From Lentinula raphanica (Eukaryota; Basidiomycota; Agaricomycetes; Agaricales; Omphalotaceae), in contig JANVFP010000009.1 in the NCBI GenBank assembly GCA_027919835.1, positions 248,001 through 312,000 on the forward strand: a DNA stretch of 64,000 nt. Reading direction: 5' to 3'. Both the position numbers and the translations under genes were made by a program. Shown piece after piece: positions 22,287 through 34,043 of this stretch (its first letter is position 1; the number at the start of each line of letters is the position of its first letter). The notes beneath the pieces are model-generated. The model was not told the DNA's origin, ran no database searches, and saw nothing but the letters and a program-made list of their open reading frames with translations.

Positions 22287-25200
22287 GTCTCAAGAGCTGT
22301 TTTGAGCATTGAGAGTGGTGAAAACAGCAGAAAACCCTAGATCATGTTGAAATTGCAAGGATTTGAAGGTGGTCAAGGCTACTCAAGGAGAAAAAAGCCT
22401 CAAATAAGGCTCACATAGCTCATAAAATGTACATACTAAAAACCCACAGCCATATCTGTTGGAGGTGGAGGATGGTGTTGAAAATATGAGTGGAGCGCTT
22501 GCTTTTTAGTGGGGACCGATGAGCAATCCATACTGGATATATATGGAAACTGGATATATATGGAAACTCAAGGCACTTGGAAATCAGGGTCCACGTAACA
22601 CGCCGTAATTTTATGCAGACTCTAAATTAGCAAGCTTGTCTTGCATGAGTCTGCCTACGGGAGACTAAAACCATCTGAACCTTGTAGCCGGGGTAGTGTG
22701 ACTAATATTCTCCTAGAACCAGTTTGCAATTTGAGCTTGTTCTTCTACTGTCAAATCGCCAGAGTATGGAATTATCTGACCCTCAACACCTTTGAATGGA
22801 CTGGTGTATGTTTTAGCCGGGACGTCAGTCGGAGAGAGTGAATCAGGATCTTCATAAAGCTTCTTCAACTCATCCATATGTAGGCAAAGAGCTTGGTCAA
22901 TTTCTTTGGTGTATGGAAAAAGCTCGAAGTGTTCAAGGATATCATCACTGGATAGAACTGGTGAGGCATGTGTCCACTTTCCAAGCTAAAAGTTTGGAGT
23001 CAGTATAATCATTGTATTTGAGTTTGAAGAAAATTTGCAGTACACTCACCCTGATCTTTCTCCGCTCAGACTGCTTTCCCCAAAGCTCATCCACAATTCT
23101 ATCCTGATCAACTATATCTATGGATGGTGGAGGTGCATCTGCCTCAGCAAAGTGGCATTCCCTCCAGAACTTGACTGTACAGTCGAATTGATCCTTGTTC
23201 TGTCCTCTGGGACTCGACGTATAGATAATCCATACTGGATAATAAAATTTCCCATGACGAACTAGAGCTCCTTTGCCAGGGCTGCAAGTGATATTGTGAT
23301 GTGAGCAAATAGTATTGCCTTACTTTCAAACCTCTCACCGAAGTCGAGTATGAAGTTTTTGGGAGGATCTCACTGCCAATTCCTTTGCTTTTGATATTCT
23401 AAGCCAATTAAATTTTAGATAGAAAGATTTCGAGGAATCAATGAACTTACGTCTTCAATTTGAAGGTATCCAAAATTTCTCGTGCTTTGTTGCATGAATC
23501 GCAGCTGAAAAGTTGGTTCCTGTCTAAACTCCCTGCACGGCCATCCCTTTGACAAGCGATATGCGACCACGTCAAACAATCATCACACTGGATGATATCC
23601 CCAGTATCAGTGTTCTGAATCACCTCTATCTCTGCACGAGTAGAGATCCCACATCTGCAATGGAAATCAAATTCCTCCGATTCAGACATATCTGAAGCAG
23701 CACCTGAATGCTTTGGAACAGGCTCAACAGATTTGGCTCTGTTGTTTTTCAGGTGTCGAGGTGGAATGCGCAGGATGACTCGATCTTCTTTTGGTGGTGT
23801 GGAAGGGACAGGGAAAGTACTGACTTGAGAGTTTTCTTGTTTGGGTGTTTCAAGAGTTTCGGTGGTAATTGCTGTCGGAACATGAACCTCATTGTAGTCG
23901 ATAGTTGTACCCTGAAATGGATTTAAGATCCAGGTCAAATTTACTGGTGCAACTCGTTCAAATCTGCTACGAGAGATCCGCAAATTTGGAGGTGCTCCAC
24001 GGAGAGTATGAGGCTCTACGACAATGTGGTGAACTCTATGAGTGGCTGCCACCTGTGAGGCAAAGATGGCTTCTTGTGTTGCTGAACCACCTCGAAGATG
24101 ATAGATCACAAGTACACCGATGAAATCTGATGGGAGATTCAGTGTAGAGTATTGACTAATAAGATGAGATTTGAGTGTCGAGTTAGCTTCGGTAAAGGGA
24201 CAGCCACCACGCTGCAAATCATCGTAAGTCCAGACTGTCTTCTTGTCATCTGCTATGAATCGCGTAATGTAGTGAGCCTTGCTTCGACTGTAGAATACTT
24301 GACCAACGATATCATAGGAGGTCTTCGCAAGATCTCCGGATTTGAATGGGTGAAGCGTTTGCGGAAAGTCCCACGAATCGGTACCATCTGACGCGCTGTC
24401 CAGTTCTTCTTCCTCCATGACTAGGACCACCGGTAATGATAGCAAGAATCTAACATCGGTGTGACTTCCTTTGCACTGCGGAGTCCCATCTTTGGTTCTC
24501 CAGCACGAAGGGAAAGTTTCGGGGGGATGGTTTACATTGGGATAAGTATGAAAGTACGCTGCAATATCACCCCTGAACTGTCTGCAGACATGACTTCTGA
24601 GGGTAATATGGTAACGAATTTCGACGCTCGAACGAATCTAATAATGCTCACTGTTCTGACCTTCACCAGAACAGTGTTTGATTGTAGCAAACATACTCTG
24701 AAAGTATGTCTGAGTCCAATTGTCACTATCGATATCATTCCTGAACTTTGTTCTCATGAGTACAGAGAACCATTCCTATATCAAATCCATCAATTCAAAG
24801 GTCTGAAGGAATGGTGAGGTATTATAGGACGCACAAAGATGTTCTCATGACTGTGGTTATCTTTGATGACCCTCCATTTTAGTAGTGTCTTGTGAAATGA
24901 ATTTCGTTGGTCAAACAGTGCTTTCGCAAGATTATATTCAGGGTCACCGAGGATAATGGCTTGATTTTCTGCCTGGCGACGAAGAGACAAAACATTGTAC
25001 AGGTCTCTAATTGGACGTTCAGTCTGGTTCGTCGATGAGAAACGGCTTGTGAAGCTTGCATAGTCTTGTGAGATTGCACGGTAAATCAGATCCAGAGCAG
25101 AATCAAGCCAGCAAGACATCTGGTTCCATCGATAGCTTGCCGGACCAATAACTATACTGGAACTATTTGGTTTTTTCTCGGCTCGAGATGATCTCTTCTT

Positions 25201-25518
25201 TGCTGGTGATTTCGAGGCTTTCGAGGCTTGTTGGAGAAGGTCTTTCTTGGTATCTGGAGGGCGACCATCTGACTTCTGTTTTGATTTCCGGCTACCTGGG
25301 GCACGAGTGGGTTTGCTGCGTCTGATGAGGTTGATCATAGCCTTCCATGGCTCTGTTTGACCATACCGGATAAGTCCCCCTTCTGTATGCAAAATAATAT
25401 CAGTCTCAACTACTGTTGTGGGAAATTCAAGTGTGCATACCAAGATTTGCATTGAAGAGTTTCCAAACTGTATTTGAGACAGCATGCAATGCTTCGAGTC
25501 CTTGGAGGAGACTGTGAT

Positions 25519-25776
25519 TGTAACCGTCCGAGGGGTCAGAGACCCCAGGGTGGTTAAGAACTGGGCTGGCCCAGCAACCCCCAGGGGGGATAAGAGCTGG
25601 TTACCAGCTATAGAGGGACTAAGGATCACCCAATGTACACAAGATCCAATCTATTGGAGGTGTACACAACGGAGGTGAACAAGAATAAGGCCAAAGATTA
25701 CATAATATCTAAGAATCCACCTGACTGCCCTAAACCTAACCCTAACTGCCTAGAACTGGCAACGCCGCCGGTTACA
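25519..25776 (-). repeat. 3' LTR of the small retroelement
   Basis: This 258-bp LTR adjoins the purine tract. It includes the GGGGTCAGAGACCCC palindrome near 25532. Confidence 0.88.
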
Positions 25777-27029
25777 CTCTCCCCCACAAGACCAAACCCC
25801 TTGGTCTTCCAAGAGATCAGAAAGTCAGCTCAACATCAACGTCAACCAAATGGGGAGCTAACGAAAGATAAAAAGGCAGGTAGTGGCACACATATATGTG
25901 TAAGCAAAACCTGGTGTGAAACAAACCAGATCCTTCCTATGAGCAAGTCGGGCCCATCGACTGAAGCACAGCAAAGATGCCATTGCAGGTTGGATTGAAC
26001 CAAGGTGTTCAAAGACCATAGTAGGTCTACTATGCACTATCACAAGTACAGAAACACGCGTAGGGGCCAGAGCTGCGGTTATGTCGTCTAAGGTCTCCAA
26101 CCAATAGAGTCAGAGATGGTGTCATGAGGATATGACATGGAGCTGGCAGGGTGACTCTCTGCCAGAAAGCGGGAGAAACAAGTTCCTGGGTGCCAAGGAG
26201 CATCCAGGAGCCCATAGCATAACTATGGTATAGGGATAGACAGAGATAGTCCATCCAGGGGGAGCAATGAGGAGCAGGAGGTTCAGGGAAGGGAAGAGGA
26301 GATGCAGGACCCACAGGCCCATCAGGTAGTGCAAAATGCGAACCTAATGAGCTATGAATCATGAAGATCCATGGGGAAATGGCTGAGTTACAGTGAGCAT
26401 GTCTCATAGGATGATTGATCAACCCATGGGTCAGAGGGGGGATAGTGGATCATGGAGGAAGTTATACCATCCAGAAGCATGAGGGAGGCATCATGGATGG
26501 TCCAAAAACCAAGAGAATCCACTGGGAACTGCCCAAGATATGTGGATAATATCTTGGTCATTGTGCCTGACAGTGACGAGGCCATAACTAGCCAACGAGG
26601 TGGGCGATTTTTTCGGTCAATAGCGCGTCTGAAAGCCCTTGGAGAGAGCTTTCTAACGCCCCCAAGACGTCTAAAACGCGATAGGAACTGAGGGAGATAT
26701 GGGGTAAACTTTGCAGAGAGGAGTTGGGGTGATGGGGAAGGGTATATCTTGAGATCCAGCAGATGGATTTGGATGATCAGGGAGTCATCAGAAAGCCTGA
26801 AATCAGGACTCTCCAATGGGGGAAGATGGCCCAGGATCATAAGGATGGATGTCAAGATATGGATGCCACATCACCAGGTGAAAATTTTCAACACATATCT
26901 CCTGCCTCTCCTACACTTCTAATCCTTCCAGAAGCCTTCCTAGCAGCCTCTAGAGCACCTCCTAGATGACACTAGGTGTTGAGTTGTGCTCTCCCAATAG
27001 TAGCAATAGGCTGTGGTTGTGTAAAAAAC

Positions 27030-27287
27030 TGTAACCGTCCGAGGGGTCAGAGACCCCAGGGTGGTTAAGAACTGGGCTGGCCCAGCAACCCCCAGGGGGG
27101 ATAAGAGCTGGTTACCAGCTATAGAGGGACTAAGGATCACCCAATGTACACAAGATCCAATCTATTGGAGGTATACACAACGGAGGTGAACAAGAATAAG
27201 GCCAAAGATTACATAATATCTAAGAATCCACCTGACTGCCCTAAACCTAACCCTAACTGCCTAGAACTGGCAACACCGCCGGTTACA
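27030..27287 (-). repeat. 5' LTR of the small retroelement
   Basis: This 258-bp copy differs from its partner at only a couple of positions (for example GTATACAC versus GTGTACAC, and ACACCGCC versus ACGCCGCC), so the insertion is recent. Confidence 0.88.
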
Positions 27288-30112
27288 GTGATCGCGTCCA
27301 ACAGCGCTGTATAGCTTCCAGTGCTGTGCTTCCTGAGCATTTGTAGTACTTGGAATCGAATCCCAGATATCAGCCTCCATCCGTGTATGAGTTCGGAACA
27401 ACATCTCTGCAATACTCTCTCGCAGCCACCATCCAAGCCAGGAATCGGCAAGAGGGAATTCACGTTGTATAACCTCAATGCGTGCATAGAAGTCATCATG
27501 ATCTTTTGATTCAAGAAGACCACATGCCAAACGTTCAAACTGATCCTCAGACCCCGCAGGAACAACACCATGAATTTTCTTGATGCGTGTCACAGAAGCA
27601 TGGAAATGTTCTTCGCATCCTCGCAAAAGCAGCTTGCTAGCATCTTCAAGTTCTGCTTCAGACCGCGTGTCATTGGGGTCCTGAGTCCAGAACACCTTGA
27701 ATGCCTCAATGAAACCTCCTCTTTCTGCCTGCAAAAAATCCATAATCTAGATAGGACGTGATAGAACATGAACATATGTTTATGAGTTAAAGAATTGAAA
27801 TGAGACCTACCCCTGCGAAGTGTTCATCGGTGACAGAGATACGGATTTTGTTACACCCATGCGAAATACTGAGCATCAACACGAGAAAATGATGGGTGTA
27901 ATGTTCAATACTAGCACCGTCACTGTAGCTGAATAGAATTGGAATCCAGCACCGCAGTTCTGGTTCGTAGACTGAGCTGGTGATCAAGAGCGAGTTGTGT
28001 TCTCGCCAGAATCCATGTGCAGCATCAGAAACAATGCCATTCACTGGTTCTCTGTGACATTGAGATATTCCCTTCACTAGACGACTGCACATAAAGTCAC
28101 TTTGCATGCAGATCATGTTGATTTCACCAAAGATTGAGTGAACAACGAAGGAAGGATGCTCTTGATGAAACTCGCGGAATCCAGAGATGAACTTGTCGCC
28201 CCCGGTATATTTCGCTGAGTTGATGATCCTTTGTCGATCCTTCACAATGCGGTCTCGGTTATTGTATACAGGACTGATATTGGATGCAGACTTCCGCTGT
28301 CCACTGAGGGTGCGCGGGCCGACGAGTAGCTGAGCTGGTGTTGCATTTGGATTATTGTCAACAAGTTCCTCGAAGCGAACCCTTTTGTTTGGTAAAACAT
28401 GGAGAAGATGGGTGATTCAGGGATGAGAATGAAATCCGCTATTCTCTACATGTTTGCCACCTTTCCAAGTCCATATCACCATCTTGACGTCACAGAGCTC
28501 TCTTCGAAGCTTCGCGTTGCACCTGCATCGCTTCAACAACTGGCGCTGAATACCTCCCGAAAGGGTTTGAGGACGAATGATAGTGCTGCATTCAGGATCG
28601 TCGCACACAATAACCCCTAGACAAGAACGTGTATTTTTCTTCCCCAATATCCACTCTTCGGCAACAAAATCTCCACGACTTCCTTTACTACCATAGTCCT
28701 TTCGTGCCCAATGGACCATAAGATCATGGGTCTTTTCTATATCGTCCCAGCTGAAATCTGCCACAACATTGCCATCAATCCAGCCGTCCCATGTATCGGC
28801 TGTCGTATTTGGTGGCGGGCGTGGTACAGATTGGTTGTTTGATTTAGGTTCAGTGGACCCCGTTTTCAGCTTATCGGGAGGCGACGGTGGAATAACAGTG
28901 ATGGTATGGGGAACGGATGCCTCCTTGCTCTCTCTGTGTTTCGACAATGAAGGGATTTGATTTACTGGCGTAGTATGTGGATGGTACACAACACTGGAAG
29001 GAACCACGCTCGATAATGGTGATACTGTAGTGATACTAGAAGTGGGGTTCTGCAAACTACTATGAACAAGATTCGTCGGTTGGTGCGTTGGTAGATTGCC
29101 CAAGCTTGGTGGCTGCACGGGCGAATTATTAGAAAAGCCAGCTTTCGGCGGCGGTACCTGTAAATTACTAGGAGTATCACTGGGTACAACGATTTCGGGT
29201 GGCTGAGATACTTCAAATTGGTGTGGTGTGCCAAAATTAGAAGACATCTGAGGGGAACTGTTAAGGAAAGGATAAACGCCACTTGTAGATATAGGCATCA
29301 GTCCTTGTCCGTAAACAGGAATAGAGAGTGGTGCTGGTTTACATCTTTTTTAAGCATAATCGAGTCTTCAAGAGCAAGATACTTACGGGAAAATGACGGA
29401 ACATTGCTCAAGTATGGGAACTGTGGTGGATAGGGCAAGGAGTAATGTGTCGCAGGCCCCAAGGTGTAGTTCACATTGGAAACTGATGCAACAAATTTTA
29501 GCTTGGAAGGCAAGTTTATACAAGCGAGGTTACTTATGGGAAGAGGTAGCAGTTTGAGCAAATTGCAGACTTTGATTGCGCAATCTAGCTGGGATGTGTA
29601 TGAATGCCTCGGTGTGACCTGTAATGGATTTGGATCAATCTCGAGTCAATTCAGAAGTAATAGTTACTGACCGTCAAGATTCCTGATCGGGAATAAGTCA
29701 CTCATTGCTATGGATTGAGATGAAGGTATAGGGCTGATAGTAGCTGGTGTAGTTGCTGTACTCTTGTTGTTTGCATCTCCTGCCAGCGTCGATTGATGTT
29801 GGGTCTGTTTGGGATGCTCTGCCGATGTATTAGGTGAAGGGACAACATGATTGTATAAGTGTTGAAGAAAATTCTGCGCGCATAATGAACAAGTCTCTTG
29901 TTGGCAATGAACAAAACACTCACAAAAGCCATCCGTGCACTGAAGAGGCTGAAGAGAGTGATAGAAAAGGAGGTTGGAGAAGCCCCATGTTCCCAAAGAG
30001 GGGCACGCACTAGACTGAGACGATGCCGTGGACGATCATGATCGACGGCGGCGCGTGCTCTGCCAGCTGCGGTGTACGATGCCGGACTCCCTGTTTCGGC
30101 AGACACGCAGCG

Positions 30113-30260
30113 TGTCTATGGGTGCATGTCGTTGCGTGCTGTTGCGTGTCGTTGCGTGCCATTGCGTGTCGACTGTTGCGTGTCGTTGTGTGTCTCGAGC
30201 ATGTTGTTGCGTGTCGTTGTGCATTGCTACATGTCGTTGCATGCTGTGTGTTCTTCCAGG
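30113..30260. repeat. Right subterminal GTTGCGTGTC repeats
   Basis: About twelve degenerate copies of the GTTGCGTGTC motif lie near the right end of the large transposon, matching those near the left end. Open frames across it are repeat artefacts. Confidence 0.65.
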
Positions 30261-31460
30261 CAGTCTATGAAGAATGCCCCATTATCAGTGTTTGTTTTTA
30301 AGGAGAGACTTACCCCGCTTTGAGTTCTCTCAAGATGCTGAGGAAAACTTGCAAGGTCACATAGGATGTTGTGTAGAGTTCAAGACTGTGATTGATCAAA
30401 GTATAGTAGTGAACAGGCCAGGAATATCCAAGAATGGTTCATGATAGTAGATATCTTCAAAATCAGAGCGAAAGATTAGCACACACGATAATAATCCTCA
30501 AAAAGTAGTGTTGACTCACATATTTAACCCATTAAACTTAACAGAACTTCGACATCTTCACCCCAGTCTTCTCATTCACCTATACTAAGCTGGCCCCGAA
30601 GTACGCATGTACATAGTAGAAGGAGGTAGAGAAAAGAAGCATTTTTTTCTGGAGGACACGCACTGACATGCAATGACACACAGCGTCATGCAAGTGTCAC
30701 GCTAATTTCTCGATGCCCGCTGTAAGTAATGTCATCGATGCCTGCCTAGTCGTGTTCCTCGAGATTCTTGGACTATATTCACGAACCATTACTATGATCC
30801 TACTAGGTTTCTTCCGAGTCGAAGTCGGACTCTACCTCGACGTTGGTGAATCCTGAGGGTGTTCAAGAACCCACTGGCAGGTCAAGTTCTCCCACGCCAG
30901 CTGATAAGGCTGTAAGGACCTCGACTTTCTTTGGACGTGTAGCTTGGTTATGTCCACTAACTGCCTACACATCAGGAATACGTTCACCAATATTTCGCAT
31001 CCGGCTACTTCACGACGCAGGAAAGGGAATATGTCAATGCAGCTAAAGAGTTCGGTGATCAAACAAATCTGTAGGGTGGATTCAAGTTCAAAATCAACTG
31101 GGACGAGTCCAAGAAGATTCCCTGGACGCGCGATAGGCCCTCCTCCACTACCAAGCTCAGAACTTCCACTGAGACTCACGATGACAAGAACGTAAGAGGT
31201 GAAGTGTCAGTGAGAGAAATTTATGGTGTTCGACCCTTGGCTTGTGGCATCAGTCTCTGGATGCTGATTTATACAGGCGAACAGCAAACCCCAGAGACGG
31301 AAAAGCAATTGCTCATTTCGCCTGGCGCAGTGAGCTTGTCTCCATTGAGCTATGTTGAGATTTCGAACTGAATAACGTTTGTGTTTGTCACCCTCAGTAC
31401 CTCCGAAACAGGGAGTTTGCCAGGACAAAAGAAGGAAAAATGACAGTCATCCCGAAATGA

Positions 31461-31794
31461 ATTGAAGGTAGACAACTTACAAGTAGTAGGGTTATAGCTC
31501 AATGTGAGAGTGAGATGGAGGGAAATCGGGGAGGATGGGGAGAAGATGAGGGCTAAGTAGAGAATTCGTTGATGTTCATGAAGTAGTGTTAACTGCTACT
31601 ACTGTGCGAGTCTCGAATTGCAATCTCTCTTTGAAAACCTGGTCGGATGTTCATGACAGAAGAGAATGTGGAGGATTTGAATCTTGTGGTTTGGATAAAT
31701 AATTCGTAAGTGCAGGCGGCCTAGAGGGAGAAGTCTTATTTCATAAGAGCCTTGTGAACAGTGTTGGTATGTCGAAGGAGGATATTCTAGCGTT
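31461..31794. repeat. Array 3' flank, copy 1 (after secreted gene 3)
   Basis: This spacer recurs after gene 4 (34044-34342) and gene 5 (45048-45360). It includes TTCATGAAGTAGTGTTAACT, CAATCTCYCTTTGAAAACC and TCATGACAGAAGAGAATGTGG stretches. No coding sequence was seen. It marks the boundary of the array unit. Confidence 0.75.
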
Positions 31795-32230
31795 ATTTGT
31801 ATTTGTTGAATCCAGAAGTCTATACCTGTTTGTGTCTTCAACCTCCTCGCCAACCGCCGTGTCGATCAGTGACCTACAACCTTGAGGCGTCCTCGTTTCT
31901 ACCCTATTTGAGGCGCTCTACTCTGCGCTGTAAGCTCTAGTCTCTGACAATGAACAAAAAACTCATTACTTTTCGCAGCATCAACGAATACTTCGTAGGA
32001 GAACAGCTTCAGCATCCTTTGGTCTTTGGACTCGTGCAAGATTCCACAAGAGCTCTACTTTTATCAACTCGACTCTTAACTCCGGGCCTCCTGAACGCGT
32101 CAAGATGGAACCTTCATCGCACATAGTACTAAGATGTTTAGAGTGTTCTTCAACTTCAAGTTGTTCAATTCTGCCGCCCATACGTTGCTCCTTCAGTTCA
32201 AAATCCAATACTGCTACGCAGAAACCCAGC
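31795..32230 (+). pseudogene. Dynein heavy chain 5' fragment, copy 1
   Basis: This is similar to the start of the dynein gene at 45355-45690: leader, then ATG at 31950. A one-base loss soon after the ATG shifts the frame. Sequence then jumps near 32130 to a segment corresponding to dynein 47448-47480 and 47690-47725 (Met-Phe-Arg-Val-Phe, then an intron 3' end and Phe-Lys-x-Gln-Tyr). The retained intron end shows a DNA-level deletion, not a processed copy. The same junction is in copy 2. Confidence 0.75.
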
Positions 32231-32334
32231 CTGTAGAGTACTCAGATACTCGTGCCGGTCCCGTTCAAGGAGACTCAGTTCCTTCGTTGGACTGGTCAAT
32301 ACTGGCCATCGCATGTCATTGCAAAGTTCAAGTT

Positions 32335-32450
32335 GAATTGGATGGAAACACCTCAGCCTCATCATGATCAAGTGGTCCTTTCTGGATCCGACGGATTTTA
32401 TCGATGCCTCTTTATCTAGTTGCCCCAAGAAATTCCGGAAATTATATTAG
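32335..32450 (+). promoter_or_regulatory. Core promoter of secreted gene 4
   Basis: It has the same order as the other copies but is more diverged: GAAACACCTCA (32343-32353), GATTTTATCGATGCCTC, a weakened dyad CCCCAAGAAATTCCGG (32419-32435), then AATTATATTAGC. Confidence 0.5.
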
Positions 32451-32556
32451 CTTGAGCTCATTTTTTCGTCCATCAACCCCCACTTGCAGTGCAACCACCA
32501 CCTTCGAAAGATCTCTGAAAAAGTCCTTGCTGGTCAAGGGCGCCCAATTACAACTT

Positions 32557-33076
32557 TGTCAGGAATTGAACCACTTATATAGTGCTGGGAACAATACCAG
32601 AGTGACCTGGTATTGTGGTCTTTTGGCCCAGTTGGATTATTGGCACTCATTCCCAGCATGTCAGTTCTTCACAGAATACCAGGTCCAAGGGTCAATGGTT
32701 CAATCCTCTTAGTGGGCAAAAGAGGCTCTTGTTTCCACTTGGCTCACAGGTCATATGTTGACTTGGGGGCCTGCTATATTAGTTGGTTCTGTACATTCCC
32801 TTAGCAACCAGTCATCGTTGGCGCTTGGTGGTGGCTTTGGGGGTCAGATATCACATGGCTGATGGAGCAGATGATAACGTAGTCCATCTGCCTGACTGCA
32901 CGGGTGTGTAGCTCTGTGCCAAGCATCTCGGGGGCTCAATGTTTCGAAGGGGGATGTACTGTCAGGAATTGAACCACTTATATAGTGCTGGGAACAATAC
33001 CAGAGTGACCTGGTATTGTGGTCTTTTGGCCCAGTTGGATTATTGGCACTCATTCCCAGCATGTCAGTTCTTCACA
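32557..33076 (+). mobile_element. TRIM element, 520 bp, in the gene-4 leader
   Basis: Two 117-bp direct terminal repeats (32557-32673 and 32960-33076), identical by eye, start TGTCAGGAATTG and end GTTCTTCACA. The TSD AACTT is at 32552-32556 and 33077-33081. A purine tract (GAAGGGGGATG) precedes the right repeat. The interior is 286 bp and non-coding. This is a terminal-repeat retrotransposon in miniature, recently inserted in the transcribed leader of secreted gene 4, upstream of its leader intron. Confidence 0.92.
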
Positions 33077-33226
33077 AACTTGCTTATTTTCAACCTTTCT
33101 ATTGATTTCTCCTTCTTTTTCTATCCACGACTTTCTTGATTGTGAGTGAAAACATTATTGACGATGATTCTCGATATGACGCTCAATATTCCCTCATTTC
33201 ATAGTTTCGATTTGTTCTATATCGAT

Positions 33227-34043
33227 ATGCGGTCCAGTGTCATGAACCTAGCATTTTTTGTTGGCCTGAGCATGTTCACACTCTCGACTTGCAGGCCGAT
33301 GCCTGGTGCTGGTACTTCTAAGCCCGGTACTTTTGAGCCTGAGCCTGGTGTAAGTGATACCTAGTAGTCGTGTACCTCAGAATCATCATCATGATCCTGC
33401 CAGGTTTCTTTGAAGTCGGACTCTACCTGGATGTTGGTAAATCCTGAAGGTGTTCAAGAACCCACTGGCAGGTTAAGTTCTCCCACGCCAGATGATACTG
33501 TACGTGCCTCGACTTTCTTTGAACGCATAATTTGATTGTGTCCACTAACCCTGCCTACACATCAGGAACATCAACTTTTCGCATCCAGCCGGTTGACGAA
33601 GACGGAAAAGGAAATGGTCAATGCAGCCAAAGAGTTCGGCGATCAAACAAATCAGTGGGATGGATACAAGTTCAAAATCAACTGGGTCGAGGGCATTCCC
33701 GTGAAGAGAGATGGTCGCTTTGTCTCTATTAAGATCAGGAGTTCCGCCTCGACTCCTGAGGATGGCAAGAACATAAGAGGTGAAGTGAATTTGACGTCGC
33801 AATCTGGAAAACCTCGCGGCAACATCCTCGATATGATAATTTGGAAAGGCGAAAAGAGAACCCCGGGGGATAAGGAAATGTACATTTTGCCTGGGGTGAG
33901 CTTGTTTCCATCGAGCATGATGTTGAAATTTGAACTTGATAACCTTTTGTGTTTGTCGTCCTCAGGAAGACGGAGATGGGGAGTTTGCCGAGACAGAAGA
34001 AGGAAAGATCACAGTTATCCCCAATCGGAAGACGAAAAGCTAG
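33227..34043 (+). CDS. Secreted modular protein, copy 4 (intact)
   Basis: Four exons: 33227-33349, 33404-33499, 33566-33895 and 33966-34043. All have phase-0 junctions and canonical GT..CAG introns, giving 208 residues. Signal peptide residues 1-28 end in Ser-Thr-Cys-Arg-Pro-Met-Pro. A Pro/Gly/Thr-rich tail in exon 1 and a Ser/Pro-rich exon 2 form the linker. Exon 3 carries the C-terminal domain (Lys-Glu-Met-Val-Asn-Ala-Ala-Lys-Glu-Phe near its start), and exon 4 ends Lys-Thr-Lys-Ser. The final exon shares its EEGKITV core with copy 5. A TRIM sits in its leader and could affect expression. Function is unknown. Confidence 0.85.

Larger units (their letters stand above)
25519..27287 (-). mobile_element. 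Small non-autonomous LTR retroelement, 1.77 kb
   Basis: Its 258-bp LTRs (25519-25776 and 27030-27287) have TGTAACCG...CGGTTACA ends and almost identical sequence. The TSD GTGAT is at 25514-25518 and 27288-27292. A purine run (minus-strand GTGGGGGAGAG) abuts the left LTR, which fixes the minus orientation. The 1.25-kb interior has no retroviral gene, only scattered small frames, so it must be mobilised in trans. It sits in a transposase exon. Confidence 0.9.
22713..29996 (-). pseudogene. MULE-like transposase: GCM finger, DDE core, USP-like peptidase, PHD finger
   Basis: From the N-terminus there is a Pro/Ser-rich region (about 29560-28870). A GCM-type zinc domain with CDDPEC and CRCNAKLRRELC follows (28600-28480). 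The MULE-like core contains VSDAAHGFW, SDGASIEHYTHHF, ERGGFIEAF and STTNAQEAQH (28245-27290). Next is a peptidase-like pair of boxes: Asn-Gln-Met-Ser-Cys-Trp-Leu-Asp-Ser (near 25115) and His-Tyr-Ile-Thr ending in Trp-Thr-Tyr-Asp-Asp-Leu (near 24265-24210). A PHD finger (23660-23470) and a tail domain ending at 22713 complete the protein. The small LTR element at 25519-27287 splits a core exon; the frame reads through if it and one GTGAT are discounted. The N-terminus is uncertain. Domain names are by motif only, and the peptidase class is the least certain. Confidence 0.7.
13399..30718 (-). mobile_element. MULE-like DNA transposon, 17.3 kb with nested insertions
   Basis: Terminal inverted repeats of about 45 bp (13399-13443 and 30674-30718) begin GGGCAT and share AATTAGCGTGAC. 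The 8-bp TSD GCTGTAAG (13391-13398 and 30719-30726) spans the exon 1/intron 1 boundary of secreted gene 3. Near both ends are GTTGCGTGTC-type tandem motifs. The original cargo is a minus-strand transposase gene with GCM, MULE-type, peptidase and PHD regions. A hAT (6.6 kb) and a small LTR element (1.77 kb) are nested inside. Without these the element would be about 8.9 kb. MULE assignment rests on the transposase; an 8-bp TSD is at the low end for that superfamily. Confidence 0.85.
13301..31460 (+). pseudogene. Secreted modular protein, copy 3, carrying a 17.3-kb transposon
   Basis: Exon 1 is 13301-13393: a signal peptide nearly identical to copy 4 and ending at a GTAAGG donor. The transposon follows, and the gene resumes with the original donor GTAAGT at 30722. 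Exon 2 is 30807-30911, exon 3 starts at 30976, and the last exon is 31398-31460. Exon 3 has an in-frame TAG at 31072-31074, where copy 4 has a Gln-Trp pair, and its downstream part has also drifted. The gene would be broken even if the transposon were spliced out as part of intron 1. Confidence 0.85.

Noticed and set aside
24790..25629. A protein starting Met-Ile-Leu-Ser-Pro in two places (also near 27140)
   Set aside because: The shared start is the repeated LTR of the small retroelement fused by chance to a transposase exon.
30028..30301. Cys/Arg/Val-rich small proteins on both strands
   Set aside because: They are translations of the GTTGCGTGTC subterminal repeats.
13399..30718. Helitron or other capture element for the 17-kb insert
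   Set aside because: It has inverted termini and an exact 8-bp duplication, which Helitrons lack.
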